This document shows positions 46,505 to 57,757 of a stretch of DNA of 64,000 nt, piece after piece (position 1 is the stretch's first letter; every line of letters begins with the position of its first letter). The DNA is from Alphaproteobacteria bacterium (GTDB lineage: Bacteria; Pseudomonadota; Alphaproteobacteria; Micavibrionales; Micavibrionaceae): contig JASMHE010000002.1 in the NCBI GenBank assembly GCA_030750865.1, forward strand, positions 1 through 64,000, written 5' to 3'. Under the pieces are notes generated by a model that was given only the letters and a program-made list of their open reading frames with translations, was not told where the DNA came from and ran no database searches. The position numbers and the translations under genes are program-made.

Positions 46505-47926
46505 TTGAAGAACTTGTTTTTACAGCAAAAATTTGAAGATACCGCAGGCAAAGGATACCCTGTCGGTCTCAAAAAGCTGTTCTCAATGAATTCTGCAAAA
46601 TCAACGTTAAAAGGCTTTTTGGGCCGCGTTGAAGACGAAGTTGCCAGCATCAAAGATATTTTCAGCAGCGCCTTTAAACTTGGCTTCCTGAGCACACCAC
46701 AACAGCTTTTCCACGTAAATGCCCGCTTGTCCGGCCGTTTGAACGGTTTGGCCGTTACGGGCTGGAAACAGGATCGCGAAGCGGATGAAAGCTTTGTTCG
46801 CAGCCTGTATATCTTCAACAGAATGCTGCTGAACACAACATTCTTGTCATTGCCGGAAATGATCAGAGAATCATACGCCGTTCTTCAGGATTTCCTGAAC
46901 ACCACAGAAACATATCTGCATACAGAATATACAGAGACCGTTGATGAAATTCACGAGATCAACGAGAAGATCGCCGAACAGCATGAACTGGCCGAAGAGA
47001 CCGAAGAGTTTATCGCTGAATTCGAAGCCCAAGAAGACGTTGTCGAAGACATGCTTCGTATCAAAGAAACAGCTTATCTGGACGCGCAGGCAGAATTGAA
47101 AGCCGCCGCCGATAAATTGAACCATTCGGAACTGTCTTATGACGAAACAGCCCGCCTGTTCGAAAAGATGCGCGAAAGAATCCTGCGGGATGAAAATGAC
47201 CGTTTTGTTCGCTGGGACACCGAGAATGAAGTCTTTTACTGCATTCAGGTTGATGGCGAAAAGCGCATCTATGATGCGGAAAGACAAGAAGAATACAGAA
47301 GCATCTTCACAAATGTAGATGTGACAGCGTCCTTCGACGAGCACATTGATCTTGCGCACTCAAACATGACGATCCCGGGCAACAACTACGAGATCATCAA
47401 AGAGCGTAAAGAGCTTGCCGAAGCCTCTGTTTACGAAGCCCGCGTATGTCATAACGGTGCATGCGAAATCGTAACGCGCATTGCTGAAGAGAAAAATGAA
47501 GCATTGACAACACTGGATAACATCCGGTCAACCTTGCGCGCGCACCAAAGAACGTTGCTGAAAATCCAGAGTGAAATGAAAGCACTGGACGACATCAGAC
47601 ACGACCAGATTGAAGGTCTGGAAGCAATCAAACAAAAACTCGAAGATATTCGTGACTTGCGCCGCACATACAACAACCCGGAAGTTCTGGAAGGCCTGCG
47701 CGACGGCTCGATCACAGTTGACGACCTCGAAGACGAACTGCGTAAAACACCAAACCTGTTCAGAAAATACGAAGCCTTTGCGGAAGCACGGGAACAAGAA
47801 GGTGATACATCACTTTCAATGACATTCAAACACAGACATGATCACGCTGAACTGCGTAACCATGATGCAGATGTCGTCATCCCGAACATGCCGTATAATG
47901 ATTTAAAACAGTTACAGCCCGCCTGA
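46505..47926 (+). CDS. Hypothetical coiled-coil protein
   Basis: The 473-residue protein starts at TTG 46505 behind AGGAGAAACGAC; an in-frame ATG at 46460 lies inside the promoter and is rejected. Residues about 120-220 and 290-400 are long charged helices rich in Glu, Lys and Leu, predicted coiled coil (for example ETEEFIAEFEAQEDVVEDML). The N-terminal 100 residues look globular. There is no signal or membrane helix. Family unknown. It has its own strong promoter and terminator and lies on the opposite strand to the suc genes around it. Confidence 0.72.
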   Translation: MKNLFLQQKFEDTAGKGYPVGLKKLFSMNSAKSTLKGFLGRVEDEVASIKDIFSSAFKLGFLSTPQQLFHVNARLSGRLNGLAVTGWKQDREADESFVRSLYIFNRMLLNTTFLSLPEMIRESYAVLQDFLNTTETYLHTEYTETVDEIHEINEKIAEQHELAEETEEFIAEFEAQEDVVEDMLRIKETAYLDAQAELKAAADKLNHSELSYDETARLFEKMRERILRDENDRFVRWDTENEVFYCIQVDGEKRIYDAERQEEYRSIFTNVDVTASFDEHIDLAHSNMTIPGNNYEIIKERKELAEASVYEARVCHNGACEIVTRIAEEKNEALTTLDNIRSTLRAHQRTLLKIQSEMKALDDIRHDQIEGLEAIKQKLEDIRDLRRTYNNPEVLEGLRDGSITVDDLEDELRKTPNLFRKYEAFAEAREQEGDTSLSMTFKHRHDHAELRNHDADVVIPNMPYNDLKQLQPA

Positions 47927-47957
47927 TCGTCAGATCCCAACGGCCTCTAAAAACATC

Positions 47958-47990
47958 GAAAAAGCCTCTGCCATTGCAAGAGGCTTTTTT
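47958..47990 (+). terminator. Rho-independent terminator after the coiled-coil protein gene
   Basis: AAAGCCTCT and AGAGGCTTT form a 9-bp stem with a 9-base loop, followed by T runs, 32 bases after the stop. Confidence 0.88.
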
Positions 47991-48084
47991 CTATATAAAA
48001 AACGCTATAAAGCCGCATATATCCGCGATTTTTACCATTATTTAACGAATTTCACATAAGATGTATATAGTTAGAAGGGAAACA

Positions 48085-49161
48085 GTGCAAAACATGGCAG
48101 TGGACATCGACATAGACGGCAGAACAGAAGAGCAGCGGCTGGAAGAACAGCTGCAGGCCGATCTTGATGCCTCACTCACAGAGCCAGCGCTTGAAGAGGA
48201 ATATGTACCGGAGGACACTACACCGGAAATTCTGGATACACTGGCACAGCAAGAAGAATTACCTAACGACATCACAAACGAATTCGAACAAGACGCGTTC
48301 GCAACGGAAGAAGACATCGAAGCAGACTTCAACAGCGATGTCGGCGAAGCATCACATAATCATATTTCAGCCGAAGAAGCCGAGGCAGAGATTGCCGCGA
48401 ATACTGAAGAACCGATCTCTACAGAAGACGCTGATGACATTTTTCATGATGCGGAAAATTTCGAAGCTCACGCGGCATCCTACTTTACACTCGGTATTAT
48501 CAGCGGCGCCGCCAAACGCGCGACCGTCGCCCATGAACTGAGCGGCATTTCAACCGCTGGTGGCCTTGCCGCCAACCGCGTCCTTGATAGTAGAGAAAAA
48601 GCCGAGAAAGCGGCGCGCACAACAAAATCACAATTAACACAAGCAGCCGTCGTCGAGAATTTCTCGTTGCCGACAGCTGACAGACTGAACCTTATCAGAG
48701 ATAACGCCGATCCGGACCGTTATATGCCGGACACTGACCTTGATATGGGAGAAGATTATCCAAACTTATTTGACCTGCGCATGAATGACATATATGGCGG
48801 CGGCTGGGTCAATGATGAAGAAGCCGGTATGTGTCGCATGGCCCTGCCTGGTGAAGACGCAGATGATTTCTTCTCGTTCAACGCAGATGACATCACGGGA
48901 CAGGGTGACGGGAGTCTTCTGAAAGCGCCCGTGGACAGCATGAGTGAAGACATAACGCTAAGCTTTGGCGATACACTCGACCTTGTCGGTCATGATGACA
49001 CAATTGTACAGGCATCCGTAACGGATGTGTTTACAAAAGCGGCGCAGGACACCGATTACGCAACGGCAATCGCCGCAGAACACGAACAAACCAACACCGC
49101 AGAAAGCGGCATGGACATGTCAGAGCGTGAATTTGACAGAGGATTTTCGATGGGTGTCTAA
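48085..49161 (+). CDS. Hypothetical acidic protein
   Basis: The 358-residue protein is strongly acidic: its first 120 residues are dominated by Glu, Asp, Ala and Thr and look disordered. Around 125-165 there is a less charged stretch (ASYFTLGIISGAAKRATVAHEL) that might be a helix, and the rest is again acidic. GTG 48085 follows GAAGGG at good spacing; ATG 48094 and ATG 48061 are alternatives. No family recognised. It follows the coiled-coil gene after a terminator and converges on mdh. Confidence 0.65.
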   Translation: MQNMAVDIDIDGRTEEQRLEEQLQADLDASLTEPALEEEYVPEDTTPEILDTLAQQEELPNDITNEFEQDAFATEEDIEADFNSDVGEASHNHISAEEAEAEIAANTEEPISTEDADDIFHDAENFEAHAASYFTLGIISGAAKRATVAHELSGISTAGGLAANRVLDSREKAEKAARTTKSQLTQAAVVENFSLPTADRLNLIRDNADPDRYMPDTDLDMGEDYPNLFDLRMNDIYGGGWVNDEEAGMCRMALPGEDADDFFSFNADDITGQGDGSLLKAPVDSMSEDITLSFGDTLDLVGHDDTIVQASVTDVFTKAAQDTDYATAIAAEHEQTNTAESGMDMSEREFDRGFSMGV

Positions 49162-49260
49162 CCCCATCGATATCTAGAATGCGAACCGGATTTTGCATGA
49201 TCATGACAGCTCAGACAGAGAAATCCGATACGCATAACGTAATGAAGGGCCGCTTATATA

Positions 49261-50250
<990 letters not shown>

Positions 50251-50339
50251 CTATTGCATTTATCTGCGGAATCGACTCTAGCGCTTAATCTGTTGCATCG
50301 CAAGATGCCCGGCGTCGTTTTGTAACGCAAAATAGAGTG

Positions 50340-51656
50340 TTATTTGATACCGACGAAATCAAGCTGCCACAGCAATGCTTCTTCATCCAGCGGGTAGCTT
50401 TCGCCTTCACGGGGATAGAGCAGTTCTTTTGGCTGCACATGACCGACTTCCTTTTGAAGCTGTAGCGCCAGGCGCATCGACAGCCCCGCCTTCCAGCATA
50501 ATGCCACGATCGGCTTTGCCGTATGAAGGGAAAAGACACGGCGCACACTATCTTCCGGCGTTTTTGCCAAATGGGCCAGCGCCGCGAAGACAAAAGCATT
50601 ATCACGCATGCCCAGCGCATCGATAATCACTTCTTCGGTTAAATTCTCTTCATCCGCAAAGCGCTTGACCCGTGTTGCCGCATCCGCATCCTTATCGCGC
50701 GCGCCTTCATCCGCAAAATTCAGACGGCGTTTAAATGTGCGAATAATAGAGACCTTCACATCATCATCAAAATCAACGCGCTGCTCCAACAATTCACGCA
50801 CAGATTCACCGGCAAATTCCGCCAGTTCCCGCGCCATGTCAGACGGCAAATTCTTGTTCAGCGCCAACGGCGCCTGCCAGTCCTCATAGTCACGGGACTT
50901 TTCGATGATCGCTTCAATCGTTTGATGCGAAATCTGCGCGCCTTCATTTTTCAACAGCATCTTGCCTGACTCCACATCGTCCGTGTCGATCACCGCTTCA
51001 GACACAGGTTCACTGACTGTTTCACGGCTGGCGATCGCCTGCACAGCCCAGCTCTGCGGATGTTTTTTCAAAATATCGATCAAATCCTGATCGGACAGGA
51101 CCGTACAAAACCGCAAAATCGGTTCGGATACTTCGCGCTCGATATCCCGCGCGAGCTGTCCAGCCACTTTCGGCGGGGCGTGCGCGTGATCTTTCAAGGC
51201 ACTGGCCAGCGCTTTCCTGATCTTGATCACTTCGTCCAGCGCAAGTGTTGCCAGCGCCTGTACGGCATACGCATAAATCTGGCTCGTCTCATCTTCGTTC
51301 AAGTCCGGCAACAGCGCACATAACCGCTCCCCCAGCGCCAAACGCACATCAATATCCGAGTCTTTCGCCAACACCGCACTGACATGCAGCGGTGTTGACA
51401 CGTTCGAGGCCACCGCACGGCGCACCGCAGGATCAGGGTCATGTTCGGCCATATAATACAGGATTTCCTTGTGCGTGCCTTCGTTACTCGCCAGATCAAG
51501 ACGGCTTTCCTTGCTGCCGGACCGCGCCACATCACGCGCCTGCGCATATGTTTCGATCTTCTGAACAGAATCAGGCATACGCGCCTTTTCTGCATTTGCC
51601 TCAGAAGACGACGCACTACCCTTACGGCCGAATAATTTTTTAAACAGACTGATCAT
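50340..51656 (-). CDS. DUF2336 family protein (HEAT-like repeats)
   Basis: The 438-residue protein matches DUF2336: a short basic start, HEAT-like helical repeats (LASNEGTHKEILYYMAEHD, AVRRAVASNVSTPLHV), the VLSDQDLIDILKKHPQ core, and a long helical C-terminus. Function is unknown; the family is almost confined to alphaproteobacteria. Helical repeats suggest a scaffold or protein-binding role in the cytosol. It sits between mdh and zapE. Confidence 0.85.
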   Translation of the reverse strand: MISLFKKLFGRKGSASSSEANAEKARMPDSVQKIETYAQARDVARSGSKESRLDLASNEGTHKEILYYMAEHDPDPAVRRAVASNVSTPLHVSAVLAKDSDIDVRLALGERLCALLPDLNEDETSQIYAYAVQALATLALDEVIKIRKALASALKDHAHAPPKVAGQLARDIEREVSEPILRFCTVLSDQDLIDILKKHPQSWAVQAIASRETVSEPVSEAVIDTDDVESGKMLLKNEGAQISHQTIEAIIEKSRDYEDWQAPLALNKNLPSDMARELAEFAGESVRELLEQRVDFDDDVKVSIIRTFKRRLNFADEGARDKDADAATRVKRFADEENLTEEVIIDALGMRDNAFVFAALAHLAKTPEDSVRRVFSLHTAKPIVALCWKAGLSMRLALQLQKEVGHVQPKELLYPREGESYPLDEEALLWQLDFVGIK

Positions 51657-51749
51657 AATCGGTACTTAAGGTAACAAACTTTCCTAAAAATTCATCTAAT
51701 ATTTCATACGGCATACATGAAAACCATTTATGTCGCAGCATCCTTTTAT

Positions 51750-52877
51750 CTATTTCTGCAGATACGCCGCCGAACACATTTCAATCAGGCGACTAACCGT
51801 CCGCTGGAACTCAAACGCATGATCCTGCCCCGTATATAATTTTTCGATCGGCGCATCAGCCGTCACAATCAGCTTTACACCATTATCATACAGCGCATCA
51901 ATCAAGGTCATCAGACGTTTTGTTTCGTTCCGCCGGTCATACCCAAGACGCGGCACACCATCCAGAAACAGAATCTGATACCGTCCGGCAAGCGCCAGAT
52001 AATCTTCGGCGCCCAGCGGTTTTTCGCATAAATCATGAAATGACATCCGCGCCACATTTTTTGTACTTTGCGGTACGGTTATCACACGCCCCTTTACCTT
52101 GATACGGGCGGGCTGGACGGGTTGTTCATCGGTCATATCTTCAAACAGCGCATCGATTTTCCGCTCTGCCGCCAAACCCAGCGGTGAAAAATAAACGCCG
52201 TTTTCTTCCAATGACCGCAAACGGTAATCAATATCGCCATCCAACGGCACAATCATCATATGTTCTTTGATCATCTCGATCACAGGCACAAAGCGCTCGC
52301 GTTGCAGCCCGTCACGATAAAGCAGATCAGGCATCCAGTTTGTCGTACAAACAACAGACACAGACCGCCGGAAAAATTCTTCGAACATGCGTCCCAGCAA
52401 CATCGCATCGGCAACATCGGTGACATGAAATTCATCAAAGCACAACACATCCAGATTTTTACAACGCTCTGTCACAAAACGCGCGACATAGGTGTCAGGG
52501 CTATGCCCGCCCCCCTTTTTATGTTCCTGCCGTTTTTGGTGAATATAATCATGCAGATCAATCATAAATTCATGGAAATGCACACGTCTGGCACAGACAC
52601 TGTCCGGCAGATGACGGTGAAACAAATCCATCAACATGGACTTGCCGCGCCCGACCCCGCCATACATATAAACGCCCGTCGGTCCGTCATGCTTTTTCTT
52701 GAAAAGACGCCAACCTTTCCCGTCTTCTTTCTTTTTCCGGAGCCGCTCCGCCAGACGCGACAAAATTTGTGCCGCGTGATGCTGGTCTTCATCAGGCTGA
52801 ATTTCGCCGGAATCCAGCAAAGCCTGATACGCGTCAAGAATCGGCTGGTTCATCTGCTGTGTCTTTTTGTCCTGCAT
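51750..52877 (-). CDS. zapE: Cell division ATPase ZapE (AFG1-like)
   Basis: The AAA-type ATPase has the Walker A YMYGGVGRGKSMLMD, Walker B LCFDEFHVTD and VCTTNW sensor region characteristic of ZapE/AFG1. It assists FtsZ-ring constriction. The open frame reaches a TTG at 52922, but ATG 52877 (after GCAGG) or ATG 52853 fit the family length better. All overlap the 3' end of tatC, so it is cotranscribed with the tat genes. Confidence 0.92.
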   Translation of the reverse strand: MQDKKTQQMNQPILDAYQALLDSGEIQPDEDQHHAAQILSRLAERLRKKKEDGKGWRLFKKKHDGPTGVYMYGGVGRGKSMLMDLFHRHLPDSVCARRVHFHEFMIDLHDYIHQKRQEHKKGGGHSPDTYVARFVTERCKNLDVLCFDEFHVTDVADAMLLGRMFEEFFRRSVSVVCTTNWMPDLLYRDGLQRERFVPVIEMIKEHMMIVPLDGDIDYRLRSLEENGVYFSPLGLAAERKIDALFEDMTDEQPVQPARIKVKGRVITVPQSTKNVARMSFHDLCEKPLGAEDYLALAGRYQILFLDGVPRLGYDRRNETKRLMTLIDALYDNGVKLIVTADAPIEKLYTGQDHAFEFQRTVSRLIEMCSAAYLQK

Positions 52878-53721
52878 TCGGGCCTGCATGTTGGCTGGAT
52901 TTCTTTTCAAAGTTACGGACAAGGATTATAGAGATTTCATAAAGAAACAAAACCGGTATCGACAATAAAACCTGACTAATAATGTCCGGCGGTGTCAGGA
53001 ACGCAGCCACAAGAAACGTCAAAACCACGGCATATTTGCGTTTTGCGGCCAGCGCTTTGGATGAAACGATCCCCACTTTACCAAGCAAGGTCAGTAAAAC
53101 GGGCAATTGGAAACACAAACCGAACGCAAAAATCAGCACAATGACCAAATCGAGATATTCACCAACGCGGGCTTCAAGCTCGATCGGCAACACCGTTTGT
53201 TCTGCACTGCTCTGAAACCCGAGGAAGAATGGCCACGCCATCGGCATCACCACAAAATAAACGCACGCCGCCCCCATCACGAACAAAAACGGCGTTGCGG
53301 CCAGAAACGGCAAAAACGCACGTTTTTCTTTCTTATAAAGCCCCGGCGCGATGAAACACCATATCTGCATTAATATAACCGGGCATGACAAAAACAGTCC
53401 GGCAAAGAACGACACCTTCAAATAGGTGAAGAAGGCTTCGGTCAGGCTAGTATAAATCAAACGTTGCGAGCCGCGCTCTTTCATGGCCTCGGCCAGTGGT
53501 GTCACAAGAAAACCGTAAATATCTTCGACAAAAATGTAACAACCGATTGTAAAGACAGCCAGCGCCATAAAGGAGTAGAGCAAACGGCGGCGCAGCTCGA
53601 TCAGGTGATCCATAACGGATTGCGGCTGATCGGCCAATTCTAGATCGGTGTGATCATGTGCATCATATGCCTGATCTTGCACCTGATCTTGCGGGGCGGA
53701 TTGCGGCGTGTTGTCCGTCAT
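52834..53721 (-). CDS. tatC: Twin-arginine translocase subunit TatC
   Basis: The 295-residue membrane protein has the TatC start DHLIELRRRLLYS, the periplasmic EAFFTYLKVS loop with the conserved glutamate, and six helices. It binds twin-arginine signal peptides. Its acidic N-terminal 35 residues are longer than usual. It overlaps tatB by 4 bases (ATGA) and is followed by zapE. Confidence 0.96.
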   Translation of the reverse strand: MTDNTPQSAPQDQVQDQAYDAHDHTDLELADQPQSVMDHLIELRRRLLYSFMALAVFTIGCYIFVEDIYGFLVTPLAEAMKERGSQRLIYTSLTEAFFTYLKVSFFAGLFLSCPVILMQIWCFIAPGLYKKEKRAFLPFLAATPFLFVMGAACVYFVVMPMAWPFFLGFQSSAEQTVLPIELEARVGEYLDLVIVLIFAFGLCFQLPVLLTLLGKVGIVSSKALAAKRKYAVVLTFLVAAFLTPPDIISQVLLSIPVLFLYEISIILVRNFEKKSSQHAGPNAGQKDTADEPADS

Positions 53722-54047
53722 CGGCTTTTCTCCTCTGCCGGTATCTCTGTCGGCTTTGCCGCATCGCGGCCTTCCGCGCTATCTCCTCCGTCTGTCACAT
53801 TATTCTGCATCGACAGCGCCTCGTCAGCGTCCTTTTCGGCGCGCGTTTCCGCACCGATATCACCGGTTTGCTGTTCGTGCTGGTCAATCATCTGATCAAT
53901 TTGCTGACTAATTGCAAAATGCACGAATTTCACACGGCGCACCATATTGCCAAGCGCACGCATTACGACAGGTATTTCTTTCGGCCCGAGAAAAAGCACC
54001 GCCACGACGGCGATCAAGAATAGTTCGGGCCACCCTAAATCAAACAT
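53718..54047 (-). CDS. tatB: Sec-independent translocase subunit TatB
   Basis: The 109-residue protein has the short N-terminal helix and hinge MFDLGWPELFLIAVVAVLFLGPKE with TatB's conserved Glu and Gly-Pro, an amphipathic helix, and an acidic disordered tail. It joins TatC to form the signal-peptide receptor. It lies between tatA and tatC in one operon. Confidence 0.95.
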   Translation of the reverse strand: MFDLGWPELFLIAVVAVLFLGPKEIPVVMRALGNMVRRVKFVHFAISQQIDQMIDQHEQQTGDIGAETRAEKDADEALSMQNNVTDGGDSAEGRDAAKPTEIPAEEKSR

Positions 54048-54077
54048 ATCTGCAATCTAAACGGTTATTCGTGTGAA

Positions 54078-54323
54078 TTATTTTTTGTCCTGAGACGTCT
54101 CTTTTTCCGTCACATCAATGACATCATCTTTTGCATCTGCCGATGATGTGATTTCTTTGGGAGAGACAGACGAAGACGACGTATCATCCTCTTCGTTCAA
54201 CCCTTTTTTGAACGATTTCACACCCTTTGCAAGGTCTTCCATCATGCGCGGTAAACGGCCAGCTCCGAAAAAGAGCATAATTACCAGCACCACCAACAAA
54301 ATTTGCCAAATACCCGGAGCCAT
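54078..54323 (-). CDS. tatA: Twin-arginine translocase subunit TatA
   Basis: The 81-residue protein has the TatA layout: one helix (WQILLVVLVIMLFFGAGRLP, with the FG hinge), an amphipathic helix ending GVKSFKKGL, and a short acidic tail. TatA oligomers form the passage for folded proteins. It lies 14 bases after scpB and 30 bases before tatB. Confidence 0.95.
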   Translation of the reverse strand: MAPGIWQILLVVLVIMLFFGAGRLPRMMEDLAKGVKSFKKGLNEEDDTSSSSVSPKEITSSADAKDDVIDVTEKETSQDKK

Positions 54324-54337
54324 TATTTCACCTTCCT

Positions 54338-55012
54338 TTAATTATCCTCATCTTCATCTGTTTCGAGGTTGCTGTCAAATGTATCATCATCGACATGGTC
54401 GTCTTCATCATCCTCTTCGTCAGGCAGATCATCATCAAACAGATCGCCCGTTCCCGGAATGGTTTCAATCGCAGGGCGACGATCCAGCAAGCCCGATGCT
54501 TTCAACTCATCCAGCCCCGGCAAGTCCGTCAAAGCTTCCAGACCGAATTGATCCAAAAACGCCGTTGTCGTCACCCACGTTACAGGCCGCCCCGGTGTTT
54601 CACGGCGACGGCCGGGTTTCACCCACTCGGCTTCCATCAGCACATCCAGTGTACCGCGCGATGTTGCAACACCGCGTATATTTTCGATCTCCGCCCGCGT
54701 CACAGGCTGGTGATACGCTACGATCGACAAGGTTTCCATCGCCGCGCGGGATAATTTGCGCTGCACTTCTTTTTCCACCGACAGAATATCGGCTACATCT
54801 TCGGCCGTACGAAACGCCCAGCAATTATCAATCTCGACCAGATTAATGCCACGTGTTTCATAATGTTTTTGCAATTCCATCAACAGCCCGCCGACATCAG
54901 CATCATCACCGATACGATCACGAATGGCACGAATATGAATCGGCTCGGCCGAGGCGAAAAGCATCGCTTCGATGGCCCGCATATTGTGAATATTATCGTA
55001 ATTCTTTTCCAT
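54338..55012 (-). CDS. scpB: Segregation and condensation protein B
   Basis: The 224-residue protein has the two winged-helix domains of ScpB, with ETLSIVAYHQPVTRAEIENIRG and LMEAEWVKPGRRRETPGRPVTW as clear marks. The last 60 residues are an Asp/Glu tail. It binds ScpA in the SMC complex. It leads scpB-tatA-tatB-tatC-zapE on the minus strand, while scpA stands 15 kb away, pointing outwards from the other end of the segment. Confidence 0.94.
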   Translation of the reverse strand: MEKNYDNIHNMRAIEAMLFASAEPIHIRAIRDRIGDDADVGGLLMELQKHYETRGINLVEIDNCWAFRTAEDVADILSVEKEVQRKLSRAAMETLSIVAYHQPVTRAEIENIRGVATSRGTLDVLMEAEWVKPGRRRETPGRPVTWVTTTAFLDQFGLEALTDLPGLDELKASGLLDRRPAIETIPGTGDLFDDDLPDEEDDEDDHVDDDTFDSNLETDEDEDN

Positions 55013-55148
55013 GCGTTTGTTTTAGCCCCATATTTGCAGAATATCCAGACCTGTTTTTATCTTTTCCTACAATAAGAGATTGACCTTACGGAGTCTTTTC
55101 GCCACATTTATACCGTTCTGGATAAAACGCAAACAAGATGGATATAAA

Positions 55149-56390
55149 ATGACTCAGATCAAAGTACCCTCACTCGGTGAATCCGTAAGTGAAGCAACTG
55201 TTGCACAATGGCTGAAAAAAGAAGGTGATGCCGTGAAAGCCGACGAACCGATCGTCGAACTGGAAACGGATAAAGTAACACTGGAAGTCAACGCACCGGA
55301 AGACGGGGTGATCACAAGCATCACGATCGGCGAAGGCGAAGATGTTGAAGTCGGTACAATTCTGGGCGAAATCGAAGCCGGCGCAGCTGCTAACGATGCA
55401 AGCAGTTCTGATAAATCTGACAACAAAGACGAAAAAGCGGCCGCCGCAAAACAAGACGAGAAAAAAGAAGAGAAAGCGGATAGCGGCAAAGACCAATCCG
55501 ACAAGCTGTCACCGGCTGTGCGCAAACTGGTTGATGAAAATGATATCGATCCATCCGATATCAAAGGCACAGGCAAAGACGGCCGCCTGACAAAAGGCGA
55601 CGTTCAGGATTATCTGGAAACACAAAAATCCGCACCGGCATCTAAGTCAAGCAAACCGGCTGCACCGAAAGAACCGCGCGATCTGGGACCACGCGAAGAA
55701 CGCGTCAAAATGACCCGTCTGCGTCAGAAAATCGCAGAAAAACTGAAAGAAGCGCAAGATACGGCTGCCATGCTGACGACATTTAACGAAGTTGACATGA
55801 CTGCCGTTATGGAGGCCCGCAAAACATATCAGGATGGCTTTGTGAAAAAACACGGCGTGAAGCTCGGCTTTATGTCCTTCTTCACAAAAGCATGTGTCAA
55901 TGCCCTGAAAGAGTTTCCGGCTGTGAACGCCGAAATTGACGGCACGGACATTATTTACAAGAACTATTACGACATCAGCATGGCCGTCAGCACGCCGCAA
56001 GGTCTGGTCGTTCCGGTGATCAAGGATTGTGATTCCAAATCAATGGCGCAGATCGAAAAAGACATTATTGATGTCGGTACGCGCGCCCGTGACGGACAGC
56101 TTGCCATTGACGAGCTATCCGGCGGTACATTTACCATCACAAATGGCGGTATTTTCGGTTCACTAAATTCCACACCGATCATCAACACACCGCAATCTGC
56201 TATTCTGGGCATGCATAAAATCCAGCAGCGTCCGATGGTTATGCCGGACGGCAGCATCGAAGCACGCCCGATGATGTATCTGGCACTGTCATACGATCAC
56301 CGCATCATTGACGGCAAAGAAGCGGTGAGCTTCCTTGTGCGCGTGAAAGATGCGCTCGAAGATCCGCAACGCTTGATTCTGGAAGTCTAA
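55149..56390 (+). CDS. sucB: Dihydrolipoyl succinyltransferase (2-oxoglutarate dehydrogenase E2)
   Basis: The 413-residue protein has one lipoyl domain (ETDKVTLEV, lipoyl lysine K42), a Lys/Asp-rich linker, an E3/E1-binding domain ([21 protein letters not shown], about 119-139) and the catalytic domain ending with [12 protein letters not shown], whose histidine is catalytic. It passes succinyl from E1 to CoA. ATG 55149 is the family start; the longer frame is not. It also should serve as electron donor to AhpD through its lipoyl group. Confidence 0.97.
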   Translation: MTQIKVPSLGESVSEATVAQWLKKEGDAVKADEPIVELETDKVTLEVNAPEDGVITSITIGEGEDVEVGTILGEIEAGAAANDASSSDKSDNKDEKAAAAKQDEKKEEKADSGKDQSDKLSPAVRKLVDENDIDPSDIKGTGKDGRLTKGDVQDYLETQKSAPASKSSKPAAPKEPRDLGPREERVKMTRLRQKIAEKLKEAQDTAAMLTTFNEVDMTAVMEARKTYQDGFVKKHGVKLGFMSFFTKACVNALKEFPAVNAEIDGTDIIYKNYYDISMAVSTPQGLVVPVIKDCDSKSMAQIEKDIIDVGTRARDGQLAIDELSGGTFTITNGGIFGSLNSTPIINTPQSAILGMHKIQQRPMVMPDGSIEARPMMYLALSYDHRIIDGKEAVSFLVRVKDALEDPQRLILEV

Positions 56391-56411
56391 GAACAAAGGA
56401 GGTTGTTTTAC

Positions 56412-57590
56412 ATGGCAAACCACGCAGCAAAAAACAACCTGAGGGAAAAGGCTTCTAAAATTACGCAGATCATGCATGTTGGCATCGCCGAAGATGAACA
56501 GCATTACGCGATTGCGCCGCCACTTTACATGACATCGACCTATAGCTTCGAAGCCTTAGGCAAGCCGCGCGCCTGTGATTACGGCCGCACACACAACCCG
56601 AACCGCGATATTCTGGCAAAGGCCGTGTCCATATTGGAAAGCGGCGCCTGTTCAACCATCGTCAGTTCCGGCATGGCGGCCGTGCATTTGCCCGTACAGG
56701 CCTTTATGGAACACAATGATCTGATCATTGCACCAAAGGGCAGCTACGGCAGCACAATTCGCCTGTTCAACAGTCTGCAGGACAAAGGATATATTCGCGT
56801 AAAATGGGTGGACTTCCTGGATTTCGACCTGTTGCAAGACGTGATCGCAACCGAAAAACCGCGCATGGTCTTCATGGAAACCATCAGCAACCCGCTGTTA
56901 CGTACCTATGACATCGAAGAGATCGCAAAGCTGACGCAACGCCATGATGCATTACTGGTGGTCGATAACACATTCACCCCCGGCGTTGTTTTTCCGCTTG
57001 AACTGGGCGCAGATGTCGTCCTGCACTCCGCCACCAAATATCTGAACGGACACAGCGATATTGTTGCCGGCACGGTCACGGCAAAAACCGAACAACACGG
57101 CAAACAGCTGGCACATTGGGCCAATAGTGCGGGCACGACAGCCGCCCCTTTTGACGCCTATCAGATTATGCGCGGCATGCGCACGCTGTTTGAACGCATG
57201 GAAAAACATCAGGCAACCGCCCTGAAAATCGCCACATTTCTGGATAGCCACGACGCGGTTGAAACCGTGTACTATCCCGGCCTTACCTCCGCACAAGGGC
57301 ACGCCGCCCTTGAAAAATACGGACACGGATTCGGCGCGATGGTCACTTTTGATTTGAAAGGCGATCTGGATACCGTGCGGACATTCATTGAACGGCTGAA
57401 CTGGTTTTCTTTGGCGGTGTCACTGGGCGGCTTTGAAAGCTTGGTCTGTCATCCGCCGACCATGACGCATTCGGGCGTGCAAAAAGATATTCTGGCCGAA
57501 GCCGGTATTACAGATAACACGGTGCGCCTAGCCATCGGACTGGAAGATGCCGATGATCTGATTGACGATTTAACGCAAGCGCTTGCCTAG
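56412..57590 (+). CDS. metC: Cystathionine beta-lyase (Cys/Met-metabolism PLP enzyme)
   Basis: The 392-residue fold-type-I PLP enzyme has ACDYGRTHNPNRDIL, SSGMAAVHL, VVDNTFTPG and the PLP lysine in LHSATKYLNGHSDI. It most likely cleaves cystathionine to homocysteine, though gamma-synthase or gamma-lyase activity cannot be excluded by eye. A perfect AAAGGAGG site precedes ATG 56412, 21 bases after sucB, so it shares the sucB transcript. Confidence 0.88.
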   Translation: MANHAAKNNLREKASKITQIMHVGIAEDEQHYAIAPPLYMTSTYSFEALGKPRACDYGRTHNPNRDILAKAVSILESGACSTIVSSGMAAVHLPVQAFMEHNDLIIAPKGSYGSTIRLFNSLQDKGYIRVKWVDFLDFDLLQDVIATEKPRMVFMETISNPLLRTYDIEEIAKLTQRHDALLVVDNTFTPGVVFPLELGADVVLHSATKYLNGHSDIVAGTVTAKTEQHGKQLAHWANSAGTTAAPFDAYQIMRGMRTLFERMEKHQATALKIATFLDSHDAVETVYYPGLTSAQGHAALEKYGHGFGAMVTFDLKGDLDTVRTFIERLNWFSLAVSLGGFESLVCHPPTMTHSGVQKDILAEAGITDNTVRLAIGLEDADDLIDDLTQALA

Positions 57591-57688
57591 CACCTCGCCG
57601 CACCACACTGGCCCACCACACCACGCCCAGCGTCAACCATTGCAACCCTGCAAATAACACGACTCCATAAATAATTCATTTTTTTTGT

Positions 57689-57703
57689 GTATTTTGCAAA
57701 TAC
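57689..57703. promoter_or_regulatory. Palindrome upstream of the second HTH regulator (candidate operator)
   Basis: GTATTTTGCAAATAC is a perfect 6-bp inverted repeat around TGC, 54 bases before the regulator ATG at 57758, in AT-rich DNA. Position and symmetry suit autoregulation by a dimeric HTH protein. Confidence 0.45.
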
Positions 57704-57757
57704 GGGCGTGCATTTCATTTCAAAATCATTATAATTTTGTGCAAAAAGGAATGTGTG

